From positions 806,001 through 870,000 of the forward strand of contig NZ_PKMZ01000001.1 in NCBI RefSeq assembly GCF_002893625.1: a DNA stretch of 64,000 nucleotides, in the 5' to 3' direction. How positions within the stretch are numbered: the first letter of the stretch is position 1; every line of letters begins with the position of its first letter. The stretch comes from Mangrovicella endophytica. Its GTDB lineage: Bacteria > Pseudomonadota > Alphaproteobacteria > Rhizobiales > Rhizobiaceae. The position numbers and the translations under genes are program-made. Below the pieces are notes generated by a model. It made no database searches. It had not been told where the DNA came from and saw nothing but the letters and a program-made list of their open reading frames with translations. Below are positions 1 through 6,538 of the stretch, in pieces.

Positions 1-90
1 GATCTTCGCGAAGGGGCAGACGCCTTCTTCGCCAAGCGCGAACCCGTCTTCGCATCCCGTTCCCCCGACATGGAAGGCCGTCCAACGTGA
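1..90 (+). CDS. Enoyl-CoA hydratase/isomerase-family protein, C-terminal end (partial)
   Basis: Only the last 29 codons are inside the window; the 5' part lies upstream. The visible tail reads DLREGADAFFAKREPVF, which fits the conserved C-terminal helix of crotonase-fold enoyl-CoA hydratases/isomerases (typically EG..AF..KR.P.F). The stop codon at 88-90 overlaps the GTG start of the next gene by four bases (GTGA), implying translational coupling and one operon. The exact substrate cannot be judged from this fragment. Confidence 0.6.
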   Translation, partial: DLREGADAFFAKREPVFASRSPDMEGRPT

Positions 91-1076
91 AGATCCTGAT
101 CCTCGGCGCCGGCGGCATGATCGGCCGCAAGCTGACCGCCGCCCTGCTGCGCAAGGGCGAGCTGTCGGGCCGTATCATTCAGGCAATGACGCTCGCCGAC
201 GTCGTGAAGACCGACATACCCGCGTCGTCGGTCGCCCTTCGGGCGGTCGCCGCCGACCTTTCCGCTCCCGGCGTCGCCTCGGAGCTGATTGCCGAGCGCC
301 CGGACGTCGTCTTCCATCTCGCCGCCATCGTCTCGGGCGAGGCGGAGGCCGATTTCGAGAAGGGCTATCGCATCAATCTCGACGGCACGCGCGAACTCTT
401 CGAGGCCGTGCGGCGGGCGCACGTCGCCGACGGCTATCACCCGCGGCTCGTCTTCACCTCTTCGGTCGCGGTGTTCGGCCAGCCACTGCCGCCGGTCGTG
501 CCGGAGACCCAGGTGCTTGCGCCGCTGTCGAGCTACGGCACGCAAAAGGCGATCGGCGAGCTTCTGCTGGCTGACTACTCGCGCCGCGGCTTCATGGATG
601 GCATCGGGATCCGCCTACCGACCATCGTGATCCGGCCGGGCAAGCCGAACAAGGCGGCCTCCGGCTTCTTCTCGGGCATACTGCGTGAGCCGCTGGCCGG
701 GCTGCCCGCGACGCTGCCGGTCGGCGACGAGGTGCGCCACTGGTTCGCGAGCCCCCGTCGCGCCGTCGACTTCGTCCTCAAGGCGGCGGAGGTCGACACC
801 TCCGGTCTCGGCGTCCGACGCACGCTCGACATGCCGGGCCTGTCGGCGACGGTCGGCGAGGCGATCGAGGCGCTACGGGGCGCGGCCGGCGATGAGGCCG
901 TGGCGCTCATCAGGCGGGAGCCCGACGAGGCCGTCAAGCGGATCATCGAAAGTTGGCCCGAGGCCTTCGACCCGCAGCGCGCGCTCGCACTGGGCTTCGA
1001 GGCCGACGCCTCGTTCGACGAGATCATCCGTCGCCACCTCGAGGACGAGGTGCCGAGCCACGGCGGGCAGGCGTAA
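87..1076 (+). CDS. denD: D-erythronate dehydrogenase-like NAD-dependent epimerase/dehydratase (DenD)
   Basis: A 329-residue extended short-chain dehydrogenase. The N-terminal Rossmann motif GAGGMIG (residues 7-13) binds NAD(P), and the catalytic Tyr-Lys pair lies in SYGTQKAIGE. The sequence resembles the DenD family, which oxidises D-erythronate to 2-keto-D-erythronate in four-carbon sugar-acid catabolism. The GTG start overlaps the preceding stop. Remnants of a DUF1537 kinase and a hydroxypyruvate-isomerase-like TIM barrel directly follow, as expected for a DenD-type operon. Because the partner genes are broken, DenD may now be an orphan enzyme. The assignment rests on overall family resemblance plus context. 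Confidence 0.8.
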   Translation: MKILILGAGGMIGRKLTAALLRKGELSGRIIQAMTLADVVKTDIPASSVALRAVAADLSAPGVASELIAERPDVVFHLAAIVSGEAEADFEKGYRINLDGTRELFEAVRRAHVADGYHPRLVFTSSVAVFGQPLPPVVPETQVLAPLSSYGTQKAIGELLLADYSRRGFMDGIGIRLPTIVIRPGKPNKAASGFFSGILREPLAGLPATLPVGDEVRHWFASPRRAVDFVLKAAEVDTSGLGVRRTLDMPGLSATVGEAIEALRGAAGDEAVALIRREPDEAVKRIIESWPEAFDPQRALALGFEADASFDEIIRRHLEDEVPSHGGQA

Positions 1077-1079
1077 CGA

Positions 1080-1246
1080 ACCAAGCTTCTGGGCATCATC
1101 GGGGACGACTTCACCGGATCGTCTGATGCGGCGAACGCGCTGGCCAAGGAAGGCCTGCGGGTCGTGCAGTACTCGGGCGTGCCCGACGGACCGGCGGAAC
1201 TGGGCGTCGAGGCGGGCGTCGTGGCGTTGAAGTCGCGCACGATCCC
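1080..1246 (+). pseudogene. N-terminal remnant of a four-carbon acid sugar kinase (DUF1537, OtnK/DenK type)
   Basis: Reading from 1080 gives TKLLGIIGDDFTGSSDAANA and then LAKEGLRVVQYSGVPD, ending near KSRTIPC. This is the N-terminal phosphate-binding segment of DUF1537 kinases that phosphorylate keto-erythronate or threonate. No start codon is present: the codon before is CGA and the one before that is the denD stop. Homology ends around 1246, so at least three quarters of the roughly 420-residue protein is missing. It follows denD in the same frame, consistent with the order of DenD/OtnK operons. Confidence 0.8.
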
Positions 1247-1410
1247 CTGTCGGCCACTCTCGGCTTCCTGTGGACCGAGCTTTCGATTCCAGACGCGATC
1301 CAAAGCGCCCAGGCTGCAGCTTTGCGTCGGTCGAGTGTCATTGGCCGAGACTGGCCTTCCCATATTGTCGCTGAACACGCGGCGCGGTCGGCCCGGCGAG
1401 AACTGTGAAT
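1247..1410 (+). pseudogene. Frameshifted N-terminal remnant of a hydroxypyruvate isomerase-like TIM barrel (Hyi/OtnI type)
   Basis: Three reading frames must be joined to recover the homology. LSATLGFLWTELSIPDAI is read from about 1248. FASVECHWP follows in another frame from about 1321. LAETGLPILSLNTRRGRPGE comes in a third frame near 1348-1400. Together they match the start of hydroxypyruvate isomerase-like enzymes of four-carbon acid pathways, with a short internal deletion after CHWP. Everything downstream of about residue 60 is lost. The remnant is fused directly to the kinase remnant, so most of the kinase and any gene between them have been deleted. The remaining 1411-1662 holds nothing recognisable. 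Confidence 0.7.
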
Positions 1411-1662
1411 GGACGTGGAATAAGATACTTGCGCGCCGAATAACAGCTTTACGAGCCACGCATCTCGTAGCCGATTAGCCGGTGGCAACGATTAAACCTC
1501 GGCTTCTACGTCCATGAGTGGAGAAGATCGGCAGGCTGCCTGCTTCGGGCCTGAAGGCTGCGTACAATGCGCCGGCTGACACGAACAACTTAACTTCCGA
1601 ATCCCCAGAATGGGAGGCGCAGCCTCGGTGCCGGGCGGCCCCGACCCCAAGGCTGCGCGCCG

Positions 1663-3612
1663 TCAGGCAAGCCTGATCTCCGTCACGTCCGCCAAGCGGC
1701 TCGCGGTTGCCTCGACGTCCTTCCGCCGCTTCGCAACGATTGCCTTTGCCTCCGTGAAGCACCAGTCCAGCACCTGCTCGACCCGCTCCCTCGAACGGCC
1801 GCCGTCCAGCGGCAGCGTCGCCTTGACGAGCGCGGCTGTCGGTACGGCATGCAGGCCTTCGCCCAGACCCAGGGCGAACTCTAAATCCGTCGCGAGCCGG
1901 GTGGCGCGAACCAGGTCGGCGTCGACAGTGCCGCCCGAGAGGTTGCCGCGCGAGGCGAGGATGACCTCCTCAGCCGCAAGTCCTGCCAGCATGACGACGA
2001 TCTGGGCCCGAATGCCCTCCCGTGTCTGGTCAGCGCCCTCGACAATTTCGAAGCCGGTCTGGTTGTCTCCTGCGCCCCGCAAGCGGCGCCTCACGGTAGC
2101 CATTGTCGGAACCAGGCCGGAGATCGGAGCCAATTCCAAACCCACTACGACGTGCCCAGCTTCATGGACGCACATCCGGCGAAAGGCGGCCTCCGTCAGG
2201 AGCACGCCCGGCGGCAACGCGGTTCGAAGGTCAGCCTCCGCCAACGGGCGCCGTTCCCTTCGGGCGACGCTTCGAGCCTCGCGGACGAGTTGTGCCAGCG
2301 CCGCGCCGGAGACTGCGCCGAACTCGTCAGCAACGCTTGCAAGGTCCGCGTCCGGGAGGTCGCCGCGGAGGTGGTGCCTCAGGATAGCGACCCGTCCCCG
2401 GAGATCCGGAAGCCGCACCTCGATGTGGCGGCCGAGACGGCCCGGTCGAAGCACCGCCTTGTCGATCGCTTCCGGCTTGTTGGTCGCGCCGACGACGACC
2501 ACCCCGTCGCGCTGCGCGGCGCCGTCCAGGCACTCCAGGAGACCGTTGACGACCTGCCGTTGGTAGGAGGCGTGATCGCCCAGGGGCTCGTCGCGGCTTC
2601 CGACGGAGTCGAGTTCGTCGAGGAAGAGGATGCAGGGGGTAGACCCGTTGGCCTCGGCGAACGCGGCGCGCATGGCTTTCAGCAGGTCACCAAGATGCCC
2701 CTTCGCCTGCCACGCCGCGACGGAATGCACGTGCAGCGCCACGCCGCAGGAGCCGGCCAAGGCCCTCGCGAACAAGGTCTTTCCGGTGCCCGGCGGACCG
2801 TGGACGAGGACGCCGTTCTCGATATCCGACCACTGGAGAGAGCCGGCCTTGTACTCGGCAATATCAGCGGCGAGCGCCAAGCCCCAACGTTGCGCCTCGC
2901 CCATGCCGGGAAGGTCCTCAAGGCGCTCCGGCCCGACCTGTGCGCTGCCGGCGTCTGGTGCGGCGGACGGCGTCCGGGCCGTCCTGTTCCCGGAAGAAGA
3001 GGAACGGCGTTCCCGCTTCTCGTCGGCAAGGTGTCTCCTCAGGAGACCGGCGATCTTCCACATCCGGTCGGAGGTCATCCCGGGGCGGATTGCGAGGTTC
3101 AGGTACGATAGCGGCAGGCGCTCGAGACAGGACGCGAGCTTGTCGTCCGGACGGAAGCGCGCGACATCGAGGACGACGTCGGCGATCGCCGCGCAACGGT
3201 CCGCGATCGGGATGACTGCGTCGGCGACCGCTGCGACGATGCCCGGAACCTCGGTCCGCCTGTGGCAGAGGACGACGATGGGGCGCGTCGACAGGCTGGC
3301 CTCGGTAAGCAGGCGCTCGACATGACCGGATCGCTGGCGGAGCGGATCGGTCCAGTCCCGTACCGCAGCGTTGATCTGCACGACGAGCTTTGCGGTGCCG
3401 CCGACCAGATCCACGACCGCCATCCCGAGGACGGCACCGTCGACGGGCGCGATGCCATGGACCACGACAAGATGCGGCCCACCGCCGAGCAGGCGGCTGG
3501 CTCCACCGTCGGCAAGCGTTCTGCGCAGGAGCGCGTCGGCGATGCGCGCGGAGGGCGTCAGCCGTCCGGCAAGCGACGTGGGCATGTCGTCGAAATCGGG
3601 CCAGTCACTCAT
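1663..3612 (-). CDS. Soluble FtsH-like AAA+ ATPase with M41-type zinc metallopeptidase domain
   Basis: This 649-residue protein has a roughly 230-residue N-terminal region of unknown fold without membrane segments. An AAA+ module follows, with Walker A GPPGTGKT (272-279), Walker B ILFLDELD (328-335) and an arginine-finger region LRPGRLGRHIEV (388-399). The C-terminal part carries the zinc motif HEAGH (483-487) and a candidate third ligand, Asp566, in DADLVRAT, as in FtsH. FtsH proper has two N-terminal transmembrane helices; this protein has none, so it is probably a cytosolic ATP-dependent protease or unfoldase. It overlaps the upstream small gene by 8 bases and appears co-transcribed with two further minus-strand genes. 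Its substrate is unknown. Confidence 0.8.
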   Translation of the reverse strand: MSDWPDFDDMPTSLAGRLTPSARIADALLRRTLADGGASRLLGGGPHLVVVHGIAPVDGAVLGMAVVDLVGGTAKLVVQINAAVRDWTDPLRQRSGHVERLLTEASLSTRPIVVLCHRRTEVPGIVAAVADAVIPIADRCAAIADVVLDVARFRPDDKLASCLERLPLSYLNLAIRPGMTSDRMWKIAGLLRRHLADEKRERRSSSSGNRTARTPSAAPDAGSAQVGPERLEDLPGMGEAQRWGLALAADIAEYKAGSLQWSDIENGVLVHGPPGTGKTLFARALAGSCGVALHVHSVAAWQAKGHLGDLLKAMRAAFAEANGSTPCILFLDELDSVGSRDEPLGDHASYQRQVVNGLLECLDGAAQRDGVVVVGATNKPEAIDKAVLRPGRLGRHIEVRLPDLRGRVAILRHHLRGDLPDADLASVADEFGAVSGAALAQLVREARSVARRERRPLAEADLRTALPPGVLLTEAAFRRMCVHEAGHVVVGLELAPISGLVPTMATVRRRLRGAGDNQTGFEIVEGADQTREGIRAQIVVMLAGLAAEEVILASRGNLSGGTVDADLVRATRLATDLEFALGLGEGLHAVPTAALVKATLPLDGGRSRERVEQVLDWCFTEAKAIVAKRRKDVEATASRLADVTEIRLA

Positions 3613-3940
3613 CGGCCTGCCCCGCGGCAGGAGTTCCGAGCAACCAAAAGCGGCTTTCGGTGCGCACGTACCCGCCGTCGAGCGAGACGACGCGCAGGGG
3701 CGACGTGACGGCGTCCCTGCCGTTGCGGATGACGGGATGACCGGCCGTCCGGCCGCGCAGGCACGGAACCAGGCGCAGCGACGACGACCAGTCCGTCAGG
3801 ACCGGTGCACCCGCCAACATGGCGCCGGACGGCGCGCGGTGGTCGCGCAAATAACGGAGGTCGCGCAGGAGGGCGGCTGCCGTCTCGATCTCGCGATCGA
3901 GCGCACTCGCCCCCGCGGACGAGGTGAGGAAGACGTACAT
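3605..3940 (-). CDS. Small protein resembling DUF6634
   Basis: A 111-residue protein with the core VPCLRGRTAGHPVI followed by TSPLRVVSLDGGYVRTESRF. This pattern (PCL.G...GHP, then T..L...S.D.GY.RT.SR) resembles the short DUF6634 proteins seen in rhizobial genomes; the match is from memory of the family. The ATG at 3940 has GAAGG eight bases upstream. Its stop overlaps the start of the AAA+ protease gene by 8 bases, so the two are translationally coupled. The function is unknown; an adaptor or regulator of the protease is one possibility suggested only by the coupling. Confidence 0.65.
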   Translation of the reverse strand: MYVFLTSSAGASALDREIETAAALLRDLRYLRDHRAPSGAMLAGAPVLTDWSSSLRLVPCLRGRTAGHPVIRNGRDAVTSPLRVVSLDGGYVRTESRFWLLGTPAAGQADE

Positions 3941-4000
3941 GGGGGTGGCCTTCGCATGGCCGCGTCTTGGGCGGCACGTGACTGACGGGTGAGGGCGGTG

Positions 4001-4594
4001 TCAGTCGGGCCGGCGTATCACCCGTGTGCGGGAACCGAGGGGCGCGTCGAGCTCGAGGTCCACGACGCGGGCGAGGGCCAGCGAGGCGACCGCCGCGATG
4101 GGGCGGGACGTGTTCCGCAAGATCGAGAGGCACTCGCCGAGCGTGACGCTGCCCTCCTCGTCGACGACTGCCAGCAAGCGGATCCGGTCGTCGAGCGAGA
4201 CCCGCCACCGCGCGTAGGGGAGGATCAGCTTGGCGTTCTCCAGCCGGACGGGATCGATGTCCCGCCGTCCCATGACCCGGACGGGTACGTCGTCGGGATC
4301 GCATTCGCGTACGACGTTGGTCGCCCCGTCCTCAAGGAGGCGGATCTGTTCATGGCCGCTCGCACGGACGACGTCGAAGACGACACCCGGCAGAGGCGCG
4401 CCCAACGGCTCGACGCGGCGGGATGCCCACCGCTCGACGTCGCCGTCAGTGTCAAGGATACGGGCGACGTCGACCGCCAGCGGCGTCGGAAGAATCGCAT
4501 CGCCGATGCACCGCAATGGACGATGGCCAGCGATGCCGTCGACGCCGGGGCGCGTGACGGAGGAAGCGAGTAGGGAAGGGATAACGACTGACAT
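4001..4594 (-). CDS. Conserved hypothetical protein, first gene of the AAA protease operon
   Basis: A 197-residue soluble protein with no recognised catalytic motif. Its most striking segment is VRLENAKLILPYARWRVSLD followed by DRIRLLAVVDEEGSVTLGEC, which looks like a linker into a small winged-helix or regulatory C-terminal domain. The ATG at 4594 has GGAGG seven bases upstream; the alternative ATG at 4600 sits too close to that site. It lies 60 bp upstream of the DUF6634-like gene on the same strand and so probably heads a three-gene operon. I do not recognise the family. Confidence 0.65.
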   Translation of the reverse strand: MSVVIPSLLASSVTRPGVDGIAGHRPLRCIGDAILPTPLAVDVARILDTDGDVERWASRRVEPLGAPLPGVVFDVVRASGHEQIRLLEDGATNVVRECDPDDVPVRVMGRRDIDPVRLENAKLILPYARWRVSLDDRIRLLAVVDEEGSVTLGECLSILRNTSRPIAAVASLALARVVDLELDAPLGSRTRVIRRPD

Positions 4595-4906
4595 GCGCAT
4601 GCCTCCAAGCGGACGGCATCAATGTGCGTCCGCGAACCGCGACACGGGTTCTGAGGTCAGCGTATGGGGAAGCGGGTGCCCGGAGTGCGAGCGAACGCGT
4701 GCCCGGAAGGGGCCATCGTTGCCGGGATCTGGGCGCGCCGTTCGATCATGACGGCAGCGTAGGACGCGTTTCTCCGGAGAGTCAACAGGGGGCTTGTTGC
4801 GTGGTTGGAGGCGGCGCCCGGGGTGGTTGATGCACAGGCAGCCGTTAGGGCAAAGTTCCACCGCAGCGAACGGCCGTCTCGCCTGGTCGGATGCCGAGGT
4901 TGACGG
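4595..4906. other. Intergenic region upstream of the AAA protease operon
   Basis: About 310 bases lie between the start of the minus-strand operon and the stop of the tctA remnant. It presumably holds the operon promoter on the minus strand. I see no convincing -35/-10 pair, repeat or RNA, and the short open frames here have no family resemblance. Confidence 0.4.
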
Positions 4907-5714
4907 TCAATCCTCCTGCATTTGGAAGCGATTGAGACCCTTCAGGATCAAGGGCACGACCTGAGCGAGGGCAGCGATGCCGAGCACCGTTGCCGAACCC
5001 GGATTCTCGAGAAGGATCATCGGTTCGCTGAGGCTCATCTGCAGCCGGCGCCGAAGCTGGGCGTCTGCCGTCGGGCCGGGGATCAGGCCTACGACAGCCG
5101 GTGCGACGGGATAGCCGTTTCCGCGCATGAAGAAGCCGATGAAGCCGAACGCTACGAGGATGGCGAGCTCCACCGCTGAATGATTGGCAGCGACAGTGCC
5201 CATCGCGGCTAAGACGAGGATCCCGGCGTAGAGCGTGGGCATCGGGATCGCGAGGAGGCGAATCCTGACGCCGATCAGCGGCAGGTTCAGGACCACCAGC
5301 ATCATGTCGGCGATGAAGAGGCTGGCGATCAGACCCCAGACGAGGTCAGGTGCCTGCGCGAACAGGAGCGGGCCAGGCTGAAGGCCATACTGCTAAAGCA
5401 CGCCAGCATGATGGCCGCTGGCGCCGATGTCGGAAGTCCGAGCGTCAGGAGCGGAACCAAGGTGCCGGCGGCCGAGGCGCTGTTGGCCGCCTCCGGCTCT
5501 GCCACGCCTTTGATGGCGCCGCGTCCGAACTCCTCCGGAATGCTTTGTCAGCTTCCGCTCGGTGGCATAGGAGAGAAAGGTCGGGATCTCGGCGCCGCCG
5601 CCCGGAACGGCCTCGATGGGAGGCCGAAGGCAGCGCCGCGCAGCCACGGCCTCCAGGACAGCAGCCAGGCCTCCCGCGTCATCCGGAGCGACGCCTTCGT
5701 GGGAAAGAGCCGGC
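4907..5714 (-). pseudogene. tctA: tctA pseudogene: tripartite tricarboxylate transporter large membrane subunit, truncated and frameshifted
   Basis: Four segments in different frames rebuild the C-terminal half of Tct[20 protein letters not shown] lies near 5700. [20 protein letters not shown] follows near 5630-5560. [20 protein letters not shown] and [19 protein letters not shown] follow near 5530-5400. [20 protein letters not shown] runs from about 5390 into the intact last 132 codons ending at 4907. At least three frameshifts separate them, near 5630, 5540 and 5390. The N-terminal half is absent, cut off directly at the stop of the DUF6522 gene. TctA forms the membrane channel of TctABC carboxylate transporters; no TctB or TctC gene is nearby. 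A non-functional relic. Confidence 0.85.
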
Positions 5715-5996
5715 CTAGTGCAATGCTGGTGGTAGAGATGTGCGACCTCGCAGCGTCACAGAGGACGCGCGTAGGATCTGCCCGTCTTCATCCGTAATGA
5801 GCGTCAGCCGGGTGTTGGCATAAAAGAACGTCAGCCGCCATGTGTGCGCATCGGCCGCCTCGCCGCGGTCGAGCCGGCTGGTGATCCTGCCCTGCCGCAT
5901 GAGATGAGGGATGTCCGCGGCTGACAGCCTGAAAAGCTCGGCAAGCAAGTCGGCGTCGACGTCGAAGCCGCGGGGAGCGCGGGTGATCGTCTTCAC
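5715..5996 (-). CDS. DUF6522-type small protein
   Basis: A 93-residue protein beginning [20 protein letters not shown]. The pattern [12 protein letters not shown]...[13 protein letters not shown]...[16 protein letters not shown] fits the DUF6522 family of short cytosolic proteins. The GTG start overlaps the stop of the DUF1858 gene by four bases (GTGA), so the two are coupled. The pair lies divergent to nosR and shares its control region with a TTG-N8-CAA site, hinting at a role during denitrification or anoxic growth. The biochemical function is unknown. Confidence 0.7.
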   Translation of the reverse strand: MKTITRAPRGFDVDADLLAELFRLSAADIPHLMRQGRITSRLDRGEAADAHTWRLTFFYANTRLTLITDEDGQILRASSVTLRGRTSLPPALH

Positions 5997-6259
5997 CAAA
6001 GCTCCTCTAGCGCGGCCACGGTGCTGGCCGCATCTGGCCGAGCGGGGCTGCCGTCGTTTGGTTTCGCCGCTTCTATCGCAGCCATGAAGGCGTCCAACGC
6101 GAGGCCATGCTCCCGGCAGGCATCGCGAACGGAATGGAAGCGCGCCAGCGGGCAGCCGATGCAATGCATGCGGTGCCGGATGAACACCGGGATGAGCACG
6201 GTGTGGCAGGTGAGCAGCTCATCGACCGTCATCTCGGCCGTTATCGGTAGCCCAGGCAT
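5993..6259 (-). CDS. DUF1858 domain protein (hybrid-cluster-associated redox disulfide type)
   Basis: An 88-residue protein. ITAEMTVDELL at the N terminus followed by HCIGCPLARFHSVRDACREH is the signature of DUF1858, whose members carry a conserved Cys-X2-Cys pair thought to be redox active. Such proteins often sit near genes for nitric oxide or nitrite handling. Here the gene starts 231 bp from and divergent to nosR, with an FNR-type site centred about 69 bp upstream of its ATG. It is likely expressed with the denitrification genes and co-translated with the DUF6522 gene. Confidence 0.8.
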   Translation of the reverse strand: MPGLPITAEMTVDELLTCHTVLIPVFIRHRMHCIGCPLARFHSVRDACREHGLALDAFMAAIEAAKPNDGSPARPDAASTVAALEELW

Positions 6260-6321
6260 CGTCCTCTATCGTCGCATCCACGGCGTCAGCCTAGCCATAT
6301 GAGAGGCGTTGCTTCGAGTCT

Positions 6322-6335
6322 TTGCTGCGGAACAA
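6322..6335. promoter_or_regulatory. FNR/NnrR-type box upstream of the DUF1858 operon
   Basis: TTGCTGCGGAACAA fits TTG-N8-CAA. Its centre is about 69 bp from the DUF1858 ATG on the minus strand, a spacing that allows class II activation with a leader of about 28 bases. It shares the core TTGCTGC with the site at 17078. Confidence 0.5.
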
Positions 6336-6459
6336 GCTGTCGAGACATCGGCCGAACCGGCCGAGCACACTTAATCGCTGAGCCGGATGATCCGTCGCTC
6401 CGATGAGGCGATGGGTGAGCCGGTTCTATCGGGGCGGATGAGGGCAACTGCCGGCTTCT

Positions 6460-6473
6460 TTGCGCAGGATCAA
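6460..6473. promoter_or_regulatory. FNR/NnrR-type box immediately upstream of nosR
   Basis: TTGCGCAGGATCAA fits TTG-N8-CAA with a perfect right FNR half-site (ATCAA). With the usual -41.5 placement, transcription would start near 6508. That is downstream of the ATG at 6491 and supports use of the in-frame ATG at 6539 for nosR. Confidence 0.6.
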
Positions 6474-6538
6474 AGTCGCGCGAGCGCTGCATGTCTAAGG
6501 AGGGCCATTCGGCTCTAACCGAGCCACGCAGCATTGGA

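Noticed and set aside
1411-1662. A further pathway gene after the isomerase remnant
   Set aside because: Translation in all frames gives no recognisable segment and stops are frequent.
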